This document shows positions 24,401 through 35,994 of a DNA stretch of 64,000 bases, one piece after another. Origin of the DNA: Lunularia cruciata (taxonomy: Eukaryota > Streptophyta > Marchantiopsida > Lunulariales > Lunulariaceae); assembly GCA_948567375.1 (NCBI GenBank), contig OX419756.1:20403001-20467000 (forward strand), written 5' to 3'. The notes beneath the pieces were generated by a model. It worked only from the letters and a program-made list of their open reading frames with translations, ran no database searches and was not told the origin of the DNA. The position numbers and the translations under genes are program-made. The stretch's first letter is position 1. Each line of letters starts with the position of its first letter.

Positions 24401-27075
24401 TTGAAGGAAATCACCTTAGAGGAGCACAATAGAGAGGTGGAGTCACATGCAAGACCAATCCGCCAAAAGCAACGTTGCATTAGCCCACAATATCTTTGGT
24501 TGTGAAGGAGGAGATTGATAAGCTCAAGGAGGCCAGATTTATCTTTTGAGGTGGAGAATTCAGAATGGGTGTCTCTAATTGTGATTGTGATGAAAAGGAA
24601 TGGCAAGCTTTGAGTATGTGTGGATTACAAGAAGCTCAATGATGTAATCAAGAAGGACTACTACTCATTTCCATTCATTGATGAGATCTTGGAGGAGGTT
24701 GCAGGTCATGAGAGGTACAGTTTTGGAGATGGTCATAAGGGATATAAAAAAATCAAGATTGCACCACAGTATCAACAACTCACTACTTTCACCACACCTT
24801 GGGGAACTTACGCTTTCAAGGTCATGCCTTTTGGGCTTTGCAATGCTCCAGCCACATTCCAACGGTTCATGAACAAGGTATTTGAACCTTTCATTGGGAA
24901 ATTTGTGAGAGACTTCATTGATGACTTTTGTGTCTATGGGAGCAAGGAGGAGCACTTTGAGCATCTAATCAAGGTCTTGCAATGCTTGGATGAGGCAAAT
25001 GCATCACTCAACCCAAAGAAATGCATTTTTGGATGTGAAGAAGGTCTACTTTTGGGGCACATCAATTCCAAGGATGGAATAACAGTTGATCTTGAGAAGG
25101 TGAGGAAAATCTCACACCTTCCATTCTCTTCAAGCTTGACAAAGTTACGCCAATTCTTGGGGATGGTTGGATACTATAAGAGGTTCATCTTCTCATTTTC
25201 CAACAAGGCTTATGCATTGATTATCTACATGAATAAAGGTGTAGATTACATGGTGGTTTTGGAGGACAAGAAGGCTCTCAAAGCTTTTGAGGAGCTCAAG
25301 CAATCCCTTGTTGTAGCTCCAATTCTTGCTAAACCTGATTGGAGTAAGCCTTTCATCCTCTACACTGATTCTTCTAATGTAGCTATAGGATGCACTCTTA
25401 GTCAATTAGACCAAGATGGGCATGATCATCCAATAGCTATTGCTAGTAAGCAGATGGTTTCAGCAGAGAAGAACTACTCTATCACGGGGAGAGAAGGGTT
25501 GGCAGTGATCTTTGGTCTCAAGAAGTTTAGACATTACTTGATTGGAGGAAAAGCCACTATTGTCACGGATCACAAGAATTTGAAGTACATCTTCAACAAG
25601 CCTAATGTTGAAGTGAGACTAGCAAGGTGGATGATACTCTTGTCTGAATATGACTACACCATTGAGGATAGGCCAGGAAAGAAACATGCAAATGCTGATT
25701 TGTTATCTAGAGCCTATGATCATGATGGAGATGAGCCAGTGGATGATTCCTTCCCGGATGAAGAGCTCATAACAATCTCAGTCACTCAAGAGGTTCCAAT
25801 GGAATACAAGGAGATTGTGGATTTTGTGACAAGAGGTAACTTTCTAGAAGGGATGTATGCTAGGGAGAGGAAGGCCCTTGCAGCAAGATCTAGACCTTAC
25901 ACAATGGTGGAGGATATTCTTTTTCACCAAGGAGCAGATGGTCTACTTCAAAGAGCAGTGGGTAAGGAAGAGTCTATCCTACTCATAAAGGAGTTTCATG
26001 AAGGTTTAGTGTGTGGAGGACACTTTGCAAGAAAGGTGACTACTTTCAAGATTCTAGATGAAGGTTACCATTGGAGAGGGATTTTCAAGGATTGTCTTGA
26101 TTATTGCAAAACTTGTCATGTTTGTCAAGCTTTTGCTAGAAAGTCTACATCCACTCCACCACTTAGATTAATTCCATTGCTAAGACCTTTTGAGAAGTGG
26201 AGAATTGATTTTGTATGTCCTCTCAATAGAACCCCGAGGAACAATCGGTATATTGTGGTAGTTAGTGATTACCTTACCAAGTGGGTTGAGGCTAGACCAT
26301 TGAGGGACAAAAATGAAGATGAAGTTGGTAGATTTCTTTATGAATGCATTATCACTAGATTTGGATGCCCTTTTGAGTTGGTTTTTGATAGAGGAGGAGA
26401 GTTTACAGGGAGCATTACTACAGCCATGCTACGACATATCTCTATCACACATAGAATAACTACATCATATAAGCCTAATTCCAATGGTTTGGCAGAGAGA
26501 ACCAATCAGACCTTGTGCATGATGTTGGCCAAAGATGCAGAAATGGAAGGGGCTAAACATCATTGGGACAAGAGGATTCATGCAGTTTTGTGGGAGTATA
26601 GAACAACCATAAAGACTTCCACCAGATAAGATATTCTCCATTTCAATTGGTATATGGTATTGAGTCTACCCTACCTATTCACTTTGATCTTCATACCTTC
26701 CAAAGCATTCATAGGAGATTGAAGAAAGCACAAGGAGGTGATGCAGAGAAGTAAAGGAAGGATCAACTCATGGAGTTGGAAGAGGCAAGAGCAGTTGCTA
26801 TGGTTCGAGTAGAGCAAGCCCAAAGGAAACAAAAGGAGAGCTATGACAAGAGGCAAGGCAAGAATAAGGTGGAGCCTTTCAAAGAAGGTGATTGGGTAAT
26901 GTTGTTTGATTCCATTCGATTCAAGAGAGTGCAAAAGAAGTTTTTGCCTAAGTACTTTGGACCTTTCATAGTGGAGAAGGTGTGGGGCAATTACACCTAT
27001 GATCTCAAGGAGTTGGGAGGAAGACACTTTGATAGGATTAACCATGCTAAATTGAAGATGTACCATAGAAGGTAG
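21449..27075 (+). pseudogene. gag-pol: gag-pol of element C, broken
   Basis: ATG at 21449-21451 opens gag (MGKLPVFFGKDG), but a TAA at 21569-21571 stops it after 40 codons. Gag continues to a double stop (TAG TAG, 22685-22690); its zinc knuckle CFGCGGRGHIQRNC is near 22290. Protease has VDGGST near 22946. A frameshift near 23490 and a TGA at the KLRV site (near 23809) follow. Then comes a duplicated segment, and reverse transcriptase, RNaseH and integrase run open from about 24620 to 26629 (FIDDF motif near 24915; integrase HHCC and DDE residues present). A 5-bp insertion near 26628 and a TAA near 26752 separate the C-terminal part (26770-27075), which has a GPF-type module and no chromodomain. 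Element C cannot make its own enzymes. Confidence 0.93.
23260..24862 (+). repeat. Internal 801-bp tandem duplication in element C pol
   Basis: Unit 1 (23260-24060) and unit 2 (24061-24862) both run from the acidic linker (NTTNTSHS) to the RT motif NAPATFQ. At the join, RT sequence ending ATTCCAA passes straight back to CACCACCAACACTTCACATTC; the parental breakpoints share only about 3 bp (AAC). A and D have a single copy. Both units share the TGA that replaces an Arg codon in KLRV, yet differ from each other at many other sites. Confidence 0.93.
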
Positions 27076-27110
27076 AGAGACCTTCACTTTGAGGACAAAG
27101 TGAAAACTTA

Positions 27111-27123
27111 GTCCGGGGGTAAA
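27111..27123 (+). promoter_or_regulatory. Polypurine tract of element C
   Basis: GTCCGGGGGTAAA directly abuts the 3' LTR. It is the expected primer for plus-strand DNA synthesis. The same sequence lies beside the 3' LTR of element D (36687-36699, opposite strand). Confidence 0.7.
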
Positions 27124-27813
27124 TGTAACACCCATTTGTGCATGTGTGTGGTATTGTGATATTTAGCTTGGTATTACAAGTACTTAAGAGATATTATTTA
27201 TAAAGAGATAAAGGATGGTTCTATATTAGTCATGGTTAGCTAAATTAAGTCATAGCTAAGATAGAGGGGACCTTACTTTAGAGGAAGTAGAAAGATGAGC
27301 ACCTCTATTTTGGATTTTAGTGTGTTGACTTGGTATTATTCTTAGGTGTTTGACTTTGAGGAAAGAGTTGAGAACTCTTGGGCCCGCAAGCCTTTTTGTT
27401 TTGGATTCTTCTTTAGTCCAAGGATAGCCCATGTGAAGGAATCCTTGACTTAGTGGTTGGGTCAAGATAAGACCACATGATTAGGGGAATATGCCCATGT
27501 GAATGTATATTCCTTTCTACTTTTTGACTTTACTTGACTTTTAGTCTAGCAACTTGAGTTACTACGGTAATTAGTAACTTGGGTATGTAACTATTTCACA
27601 AGTATATAAACAAGGGGTGAGGAGAAACTCATCATCTTTCATTTGCAACTATCTCTCTCTCATTGAGTTCTCTAGTGAGCAATGTCTTGAGTCTTGGAGT
27701 GTTAGCCTTGGAGGAGTATGATGGAGTTGGGGTTCCTTGCCTTCTTAGTCCATGGTGCGCTACCATAATAGCCATCAGAGGTTCATCTTGAGTGAGAGAT
27801 AGGCCGGCCCACA
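27124..27813 (+). repeat. 3' LTR of element C
   Basis: 690 bp, starts TGTAACACCC. It ends GCCCACA where other copies have GCTCACA. An intact TATATAAA lies at 27603-27610. The following four bases GATC match those before the 5' LTR. Confidence 0.95.
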
Positions 27814-28486
27814 GATCAAGTACCTTGTTACAATGGAGGAGGCTCACCTTTGGATGCAGATCCAAGACCTATAGACTTACCTTTGGATTTGCAACCTCAA
27901 CAATCATTAGGGAAATTTGGTGAACTATTGAGTATGGCTTCTTCCTTGTTGGGCAAAACAAAAGAGGATGAAAGGTTTTGCATGGCTATGCACCATTATG
28001 GCCAAATATTGGATAATTTGGAGGACCCTAAGCATTTTGCATAGATTCATGGTAATAATTGAAAAAAGCCCATTCAAAAATTGACAACTTTTAGTTTCAT
28101 GGCAATATTTTTGATCCAGGAGGAGCAATGATTTCCTACTTCTATGATAGCAGGCCAACTTTACAATGGTTGAGGTACATGAAATAGTACAAAGAAATCA
28201 AGAGTTGAAGAAAAAGTCTACTAGAGAAGATCTCATAAAAGAGTATAGAAAATAGTAGAGAACTATAGAAGATAAATTGAATGGAATGTACCCGCATTTT
28301 GCTAAAATGGAAGCTTGTTTGAGAATAGAGCAAACATTAGTCCACCTACTATGGTAAGTTTGGGAGAGATTAATCCCAATTTGAGCAAGGTTGGCATGGA
28401 GGAGGTCCATGAAGGTGTAGAGGAGGGCACTCAATTCCCATCTCCCCCAAAGGTGATGCTCCTTGACTTGTGCCCCCAATTTGTCC
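27814..28486 (+). pseudogene. Disrupted coding sequence, second piece (between element C and solo LTR)
   Basis: Continues the frame of 18966-19206: open to 28044 with LPLDLQPQQSLGKFGELLSM, then stops, then another readable part with FDPGGAMISYFYDSRPTLQW near 28110-28180. A third stretch with GEINPNLSKVGMEEVHEG runs to the solo LTR. Stops between these pieces could be decay or unrecognised introns. The frame entering the solo LTR continues correctly after it. Family not recognised. Confidence 0.45.
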
Positions 28487-29178
28487 TATAACGCCCCTTT
28501 GTGCATGTGTGTAGTATTGTGATATTTATCTTGGTATTACAAGTACTTGAGAGATATTATTTATATAGAGATAAATGATGGTTCTATATTAGTCATGATT
28601 AGCTAAAGTTAGTCACAACTAAGATAAAGGGGACCTTACTTTAGAGGAAATGGAAAAGATGAGCACCACTATTTTGAATTCTAGTGTGTTGACTTGGTAT
28701 TATTCCTAGGTGTTTGGCTTTGAGGAAAGAGTTGAGAACTCTTGGGCCCGTAAGCCTTTTTGTTTTGGATTTTTCTATAGTCCAAGGATAGCCCATGTGA
28801 TGGAATCCTTGACTTAATGGTTGGTTCAAGATAAGATCACATGCTAAGGGAATATGCCCATGTGAGTGGATATTCCTTCCTACTTTTTGACTTTATTTGA
28901 CTTTTAGTCTAGTTACTTGAATTACTATGGTAATGAGTAACTTTGGTGTGTAACTATTTCACAAGTATATAAACAAGGGGTGAGGAGGTACTCATCATCC
29001 TTTTCATTTGCAACTATCTCTATCTCATTGAGCTATCTAGTGAGCAATGTCTTGAGTCATGGAGTGTTAGCCTTGGAGGAGTATAATGGAGTTAGGGTTC
29101 CTTGCTTTCTTAGTCCATGGTGCGCTACTATAATAGCCATCAGCGGTTCATCCTGAGTGAGAGACAGGCCGGCTCACA
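28487..29178 (+). repeat. Solo LTR of the A/C/D family
   Basis: 692 bp, from TATAACGCCC (TG mutated to TA) to GGCTCACA, with TATATAAA at 28966-28973. It is flanked by GTCC on both sides (28483-28486 and 29179-29182), so it is a true solo LTR, left by recombination between the two LTRs of a full insertion. It is not a truncated element. Confidence 0.93.
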
Positions 29179-29780
29179 GTCCCAAATACTCAAGCGGTGG
29201 AAATTATACCTAGTGTTTACATGGAATCTGATCACCCAAGGACAAGTCACCATTTATTGCATTAGTAGAGAACTCACCTTTTGTTACACCACCTCCTTTA
29301 ACTTCTACAAGGGATGGGTGAGAGTGCACTTTCCTCGACCAAGAAAGAGAATATGATCCAAAGAGAAGAAAAGGTGGAAATATCAACAAGTTAGGTAGCA
29401 CAAATGTCACCTAGTATGTTAGTGTCTCAAGATTTAGCAAAAATTACCATGTCAAAGATAGACACTATAGAATCCAAGGAGAGGTTACGACTAGTTGAAC
29501 TAGAAACCACCAACATGAGAAAAAGAGAGAAAAAATTGATGAAAATGGAAGCCCAACATGTTAGATTAGAGACAAAGAAGATGAAAGTTGAAACTGAGTG
29601 CAAATAAAAGGAAAGCTAGGGCAAATAAATAAAAATTCAAGGAGAAGACTTTAGAGTCAAAGTGCAATCATGAAATCAAAATGAGTCTCTTACTTGCAAG
29701 AAAATCTCCCAAGGAAATAAGCCAATGTTTCAAAGTGCTAACTCAAGTTCAAGCCAATCCTACTCCAAATTCATCATACT
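29179..29780 (+). pseudogene. Disrupted coding sequence, third piece (after the solo LTR)
   Basis: Skipping the solo LTR and one GTCC, the frame continues (LCPQFV joined to PNTQAVEIIPSVYMESD) before stops. From 29404 to 29607 an open piece is strongly charged and helical (MRKREKKLMKMEAQHVRLE), suggesting a coiled coil. It fades out near 29780. It probably belongs to the same decayed gene as 18966-19206 and 27814-28486. Confidence 0.4.
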
Positions 29781-30218
29781 CTAGTGATAGAAAATAGCAT
29801 ACAACAATGTAACATGAGTATATTATAATAAAGATGAGTTTAATGGACTTGATAAAAACTCTATATTATCACTATTGGAAAATCTATTGCTTTTCAAGAC
29901 TAGAAGCCGCTTTCTAATGATGCCCAATGCTGCCAATTGATGCTCCATGCCGCTAGGTATCACACCATTGAGTTTGCCTCATGGTAAGTAGCGGTGGTTG
30001 GGTTTTGGGTAATGCTCTATTGTGCACATTGACGCTCATTGCCGACGCCCAATGCCACCTTATGTCACACCCCAAATTTGTGCCATGGAAAAGTGAAACC
30101 GGTTGGGTTTTAGGCAATGCCCAAGGGTGCATGTAAGCATGGAGTGACGCAGGTGAATGAGTTTTCATGGATGCCCAATGTTGTGGGATGCCACCCAGTG
30201 CTGCTAGGGTGTAATACC
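29781..30218. other. No gene; G/C-richer degenerate repeat-like sequence
   Basis: Between 29900 and 30210 phrases such as ATGCCCAATGC, TGCCGC and GTCACACC recur irregularly. Similar wording recurs at 33860-34330. It looks like an old satellite-like or element-derived sequence, not coding. Confidence 0.4.
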
Positions 30219-30534
30219 AATAGCTAAACATATGATCTAGAGATGAAATTTGGTTTGGTAACATCTGGAAGGATGTTATACATGATGGAAAAATTAGATT
30301 AGACAAAAGTATCACCAAAAGAGTACTTCTCCTAATAGGCCAAAAACCAAAAACCATGCTTGGAAACTTTAGAATCAATAGCTAGGCATATGATCTAGAG
30401 GTGAAACTTGGGGTGGTGACATCTAGAAGGATGTTACACATGATGGAGAAGTGGATAAGATAGGGGTATTACCAAAAGAGCACTTCTACTAATAGGGCAA
30501 AAGCCAAACTAGGCCTGAAAACTTCAAAGGTAAT
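30219..30534. repeat. Diverged tandem duplication, 158-bp unit
   Basis: AATAGCTAAACATATGATCT at 30219 and AATAGCTAGGCATATGATCT at 30377 begin two copies. Both continue through GGATGTTA, ATGATGGA and CCAAAAGAGYACTTCT. Many substitutions show that it is old. Confidence 0.85.
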
Positions 30535-31879
30535 TTTGGAGGCCTAAACGGAGGAATTAGGCCTAAAAAATGTGCAAATTACCCCTTCTCCTGCATATGG
30601 AAAGGCTAGACTTCCCTACCCCTTGGTTTGTCTCACCAAGATCTTTCCAATGGTACCTCACCCATGTGATTTTGAGATTCCTACATGAAGATTCTCTAAA
30701 ATATTCCTTCTGGTCAAAGCATGTTTGACCAACCAGATGGGACCAAGACCGACAAGTCACCCATCCAAGCAAGTAATCTAAGGGTGGAGCTTGCTGAAAA
30801 ATCACCTATCCATGTACCTAATCTTATGGTAGAGCTTCCTTGGAGGAGATCCTCTATGGCTATATAATAAAGAGAAGGTGCTCCTTTGGTGCATCGAAGG
30901 ATTGAGTGTGAAACCTATGTTCTCTCTTGGAGAGTTCTCTTGTCCTTGGAGTATTACATAGGGTCCATCAAGTTAAGTCGGGTTGGTTAAGGGCAATGCG
31001 CGATGGTGCTCTTTGTTTGTGGGTGGCATGTGTAGGTGCCAAGGGTCATCGGGTTTGATGCACAATACACAAGTGATACAAAACACATCCAAATTGACAT
31101 GACATGAGAGTTTGACAAGGAGAAATTGAGAACTGGTGAAAAAGTGTATAAATGTGTATACATGTAAATAATATGTATATAAATGTGGAGCCATAAAAAC
31201 ATGTTGCTATGCTACAAGAGAAAGAGGTGAAGAAGAAGAGGGAGATGCCACATGGTGTCTAAGTGCTGCTACTACGTCTTGGAGTCTACAATGGTGTACA
31301 TGGTGTTGAATCTTAAATGGACTCAATGACCACCAAAGGGGCCACTTGCTCTCATCCAAGTCTCAATGATTGATATTGGTAGCAAGAAGAGAAAATAGGT
31401 CACTACTATAAGAACTCAGTCTATCGAATGTCCACTCCTCTTCAACCCAACTAATAGCAAGCCTATCATCATGGACAAATCTGTCTGAAGCACTCATCAA
31501 AGGGTCAATGACCAAGTGTATGATGTTTTCTCTACTCTATAAGGATGGAAGTGGGTAGGATGGATAGCACCATGTGGATGGTTCTTATAGTAAGAGAGTG
31601 CATAACTATCTAGGATCAAAAGATCATGAAGAGGTAAACCTAATGAATTGAGATGCTCATATGATTTAACTCTAAGTCCTCTAAATTCAACATCTCATTA
31701 GACATCTACAGAACACAAACAAGTCATGAGGTGGGACCTAGTGTGAACTTCATCTGGGAGTTCTGACCACTACCATATGCTCCATAGCAACCACTCCACT
31801 CCATGCGGAGTAAGATCTATCCACAAGATAACCTCAAAGCATAGCAAACAGACTGGATGAAATGGCTACATCAAGAAGT
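30535..31879. other. No gene seen
   Basis: No frame over about 80 codons and no recognisable motif. Parts near 31400-31880 might be extensions of the decayed minus-strand coding region to the right, but I could not support that. Confidence 0.4.
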
Positions 31880-32932
31880 GCTACCTACCCTACAGGCCCT
31901 GATTGTATGTGAGTGCACCAACCATGCCTAGTCATCCAGCTTTCCCATGCAAAAAAACCGACGCTGCCACAAAGCCATAATGATGCCAAACAATAGCATC
32001 CACGACAATAATCTTCTTCCGCAAGAAGCATGGGAAGAGAATACATGGAATATACTCTCTTGATAGACAAAGCCTCTCTCTAAACTCAGTCTTAGTGCCC
32101 TTAGTATCCACACTATGAGGTAACACATGGGTGACATCTATCATAGGGATGGATGGCATGGGTCTAGGTCTACATCTCACTACGAGTATGAGTCTGGCGA
32201 GCAATAGTACATAGTCTCAATCTAAGATAAGCCACACAAGCCCTCATCTGAGCTAGACTATTCTCACTCTCGTCTACCTGAACATGTGCACTCTCACACC
32301 TCTCCATAGCAAATGCTAACTCTTGTGTCTGATTTTGTAATTAGATCTTATAACCCTACACCATGGCAGCGGCACTTGGGATGTCCAAGTCCAAGTCGGC
32401 TAATCTCTGGTCTCTCTCCATCTCAAAAGTAATCAATGTCAAATACCTCTCCTCCTTTGTAGCAAGAGTATCCTCTTGCTCACAAAGGAGTCTCTCTCTC
32501 TAATAACAATCTACCATGCTCCTCAAAGCTCTCCAATCTACTCTCGTGCTCAAGCACTAGTTTCTCTTGCTCCTCTACACTTTCTAATCTACTCTCATGG
32601 TCAAGCATTAGTCTTTCTTGCTCCTCTATACTCTTCAATCTACTCTCATGCTCAAGCACTAATCTCTCTTTCTCCTTGATACTCTCCAAGCACCTCTCCC
32701 ACTCAAGGAGATGTCTCTCTCCCTCCTTAACCACTCAAACACAATCATCTAAAACATGTGTGATGTCAACAAAACAAGAAGAAGGTGGAGGCACTCTAAA
32801 GTGCTTGGGATAAGGTGCATTATCCATAGATAGAGAAAGGGAAGAAGGGGAACAAGAGAGAGAAGGAGCTATCTCAAAGGATGAAGATGGAGAAAGAACT
32901 TTCTTAATCCAACTATCATGACCTAACCTCAC
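31880..32932 (-). pseudogene. Decayed coiled-coil coding region with internal 17-residue repeats
   Basis: Starts near MRLGHDSWIKKVL (32932) and runs, past one in-frame TGA near 32734, into a tandem coiled coil (units like LVLEHESRLKSIEEQER). After a frameshift near 32500 it continues in another frame (EDTLATKEERYLTLITFEME; then ELAFAMERCESAHVQVDESE) and, after more breaks, REYIPCILFPCFLRKK near 32050. It is not recognised as a known family. The arrangement resembles the decayed regions at 8880-10470 and 33190-33844, so all three may derive from one type of element-borne gene (inference). Confidence 0.5.
32500..32690 (-). repeat. 51-bp (17-codon) tandem repeat, about 4 units
   Basis: On the minus strand, units encode LVLEHESRLKSIEEQER, LMLDHESRLESVEEQEK and LVLEHESRLESFEEHGR, with partial units either side. 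The period is 17 residues. Heptad-like Leu/Glu/Arg spacing supports a coiled coil. Confidence 0.85.
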
Positions 32933-33189
32933 TAACTAGGAAGGACTGTGTCTCAAAATAAATCTGTTGAACACCTAATCACAAGTGGTACATTTAGTCA
33001 TCCATGAAGTAAAAATCTATTTTTGAATCAAGAAAATGCACAAATTCATTAATTAAGGCATGTTAAATTAACTCATTCCTTAAATAAAGTAATAGTACAT
33101 AAAATAGAACTTTGTATGTTTTCAAACATAAAAAATAAAAAAATTAAGATTTATTTATTTATTTATGCCAAAACTCAAATCTAATTAAT

Positions 33190-33844
33190 CACTCACCATC
33201 CTTATCCTCTCCCTCATCCTCCTCCTCATAAGCAGCAATCTCGTCTCATTTGTGCTATCTGCATCTTCATAATCATCATCATCCTCTTCTCCATCACTCA
33301 AATACATCATGTCCTCCTTAGGAATGAAACCTCTCTCCACAAAGAGATGAGTGAGTATCTGCCCAAGGAAGGTGACTGAACTTACTCTCCTTAGGGCTCT
33401 TCAATTTACTTTGCAAACTTCCCATCTCAGCAATGGTAGCTCTAAATGCTAACTCTCCCCAATCATAATCCTCCACACCAAATCTCCTCAACTTCATCTT
33501 AGTGTTGAGTACCAAATGCTTTGGGCCTAATAGTTGGTGCAACAAATGCACCTATCAACTAGAAGAAAGCCCTAAACACAAGATACACATATTGTCTTGC
33601 AAGATACCTTTTTGCAACCTTGTCCCTTTGTAGAAACCAATCTGAAACAATTGTGTAAGGAATAATCCTCCATCTTGGTGTCCTCCCCCTTGGCATGGCA
33701 AGTGCATATGTAACTATATCCATTTTCAACTGAAGCTGCCTTCCTCATACCAAACTTGTGCAAGAATTCTTGTCCAAAGAACTCACTAACTCCATACATG
33801 GAAGGACTTGCCAAAACCTCCAAGGAAAAAAGCTTAAACCTCAA
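33190..33844 (-). pseudogene. Decayed coding region with acidic tract, unidentified
   Basis: Overlapping minus-strand frames give protein-like sequence: SLEVLASPSMYGVSEFFGQE (33844-33572), KMKLRRFGVEDYDWGELAFR (33551-33318), then in another frame ILTHLFVERGFIPKEDMMYL followed by EEDDDDYEDAD and an Arg-rich end, stopping near 33190. It lies upstream of, and on the same strand as, the coiled-coil piece 31880-32932, so the two may be one broken gene. The family is not recognised. An ORF from a plant mobile element is a possibility I cannot confirm. Confidence 0.4.
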
Positions 33845-35994
33845 TCCTTACACCCAAAGACATTGGATGCCGCTGGGAGACCCAATAGGATAAAAGGGAG
33901 GAGTGCCATTGGCCACCACTTGTTGCCACCACAAGATAGGATTTAAGGGTGGGAATGCCGTGGGCAATGCCCCCTAACATTAGCAGACAATCTCTATGGT
34001 GCCAAGCGCAAGATGACATGATGCATAGCGCAGAGTGACATGACATTGAGCGTGGAGTGACACCCAAGGCCATGTGTAAATGCCCGCCGGTGCTGCCAGT
34101 GAGGAGAAATTGCATTGGGCACCACTATGGAATAAGGTTTTACACCAAAAACAAGGTTCCAACGGTTCTAGGTGGCACTCGTGGGCACTACAAGATAAAA
34201 GGGTTTAGGGTTATTATTGTGGATGACACCGGGTGATACCCATGGATATGGGCTGGCACAAGGAGGTACTACAAGACATGCATAGGAAGGCATGGGGAGA
34301 TATCCATTGATACGGGGTGGTGCAGGAAAGCACTACAAGACATATGCAATTAGCATGGGTGACATCCATAGGCTCTGAGAATCACGACACCTAAGGGGTA
34401 GAAATACAAAAATATAGAGGCTGAACTTTTTACAACTAGAGTGAAATGGAGAAAAAAAACACTTAAGAAGGCCAAAATAATACCTCAAGATGTGGGTACT
34501 AAAGGCCAAGAGTAATTTTGAGGCCAATTACATCTAGATTGACCTCCCAAATTCCAACTACATTAGTTCAAATCTGATGTTTGTCCAACCAACATCATTT
34601 GATGAAGTTCACTAGGTGTTGAATTTATGAAAAGTAATGAGCCAATCTCCTTCTTGAGTATTTCTCATGTTTGGACTGTCAACAATCTTCTCATATCCCC
34701 AAAGTTCTGCCATGGATATGTAAATGTAGAAGCTGTGAAGAAATTTGGTTCCTTGCTCTCTTCTCCCTTTTCACTTGTATTCAAAAACTACTCATGAATT
34801 CTCTCCTCTCATTCCCAATTTTGAATCCTCCTCTCCTTCCCAAATTTGAATTCTCCTCTCCTTCTCAGTTTTGAGTTTTGGTCCTCCTTCTTAGTTTTGA
34901 AGTCTGATCAAATGTAAAACACTCTCAAACCACACCACTAAATCTCTACCTAGAAACTCAATCAGCACTCAGTACTCAACACTTAGCTCTCAGCACTTGA
35001 AACACCTTTGAAACTCCACAATGCTCTAAATCAACCTAAACACTCTCCTCTTTTTAATACCCATGAAGCTCAAGTGCAAAGTGCAAATAGTTCTTGCCCA
35101 AATGACTTCCCAAAATGGTTCAATTCCAAAAAATGTTTAACATATGTGCAAGAGGAGGGTTTATATAGCTCCCATGCAAAAAAAATGTATATTCCTTATA
35201 AACTAAATTTGTATTTTAGGAGAAAGAATCTAAATTTGGGGAGAAATAATTTGAATCCTGAGTAGCAACCAATAGCAACATGTAGCATGCCACATTGCCA
35301 ACCAGTGCACCCAACCATTACTAAGTGCTCATGGTGTTGAGTTGTGGTTTGCATAGCCATGGAAAAGTAAATTAGCAAATTTTATCTCCACATTAGTGGA
35401 GTAGGTTTTATGACAGATCCCATGTTTAAGCTATTGCCATGTGAGCAATCTATATATATGTATATGATTGGCCATAAGTCGATGATGGAAAACCCAGATC
35501 ATATTCTCCTTCCTTTGCTTACTTATGAGCAAGTATAGGACTTGACAATCTATGTGCTCTTGTAGTTGGAGAATGACTCAAGTTTTCTCATGAGATTCAA
35601 GGTGGATTTGTGGGGTCCACTTGTCAAAAAGTGAAGAGGCTAAATGACAAAATTGCAAGAGATTGGATTCCAAGGAAAAATTCAAGAGTTTTTCAACCAT
35701 TGGAGGAGTTTTTTGAAGGCAATTAAAGAGAGAGGACCATGGTTGGAGAGAAGAGCTGACAAGTTATAGTTTCAAGACTAGAATCAAGTGATTTGAGTCA
35801 GATGTTTGGGAGATATGATCAACTAAATCAAGGGGGGTAAAATTCATACCCCCTTGCTATTAGTCATAATCCTTCTTGATGCCTTGAGAAGTGATTGATA
35901 ACCAAGTGTCTATATACATGCCATAATGTACGGTACTTCATGCAAAGGGAATCGGATGTATAATAATGACATCTTGATAATATTAATATGGTAC
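33845..35994. other. No gene; repeats and AT-rich sequence
   Basis: 33860-34330 is rich in degenerate phrases such as GATGACAC, GGGTGGCA and GTGACACCC, similar to 29900-30210. 35743-35850 is copy 2 of a dispersed repeat (copy 1 at 13285). The rest contains short frames only. The last four bases, GTAC (35991-35994), are the target duplication of element D. Confidence 0.45.
35743..35850 (+). repeat. Dispersed repeat, copy 2
   Basis: Counterpart of 13285-13395 in the same orientation, sharing TTGGAGAGAAGAGC, GACAAGTT and GAGATATGATCA followed by a G-run. The extent is approximate. Confidence 0.55.

Larger units (their letters stand above)
19207..27813 (+). mobile_element. Ty3/gypsy LTR retrotransposon, element C (complete, mutated)
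   Basis: Full structure: 5' LTR 19207-19897, primer site, ORF1 20757-21230, broken gag-pol 21449-27075, purine-rich tract, 3' LTR 27124-27813. It is flanked by perfect 4-bp target duplications GATC at 19203-19206 and 27814-27817. By eye its two LTRs differ at about 24 positions (roughly 3.5%), more than those of element D, so it is the older insertion. It is about 0.8 kb longer than D because of an internal duplication (23260-24862). It is inserted in the opposite orientation to A and D. Confidence 0.95.

Noticed and set aside
23798-24505. 235-codon frame in element C as a separate protein
   Set aside because: It spans the join of the internal duplication, and its first part is an out-of-frame reading of reverse transcriptase.
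28487-29178. Truncated full-length element instead of solo LTR
   Set aside because: GTCC on both sides and the continued reading frame show a complete solo LTR.
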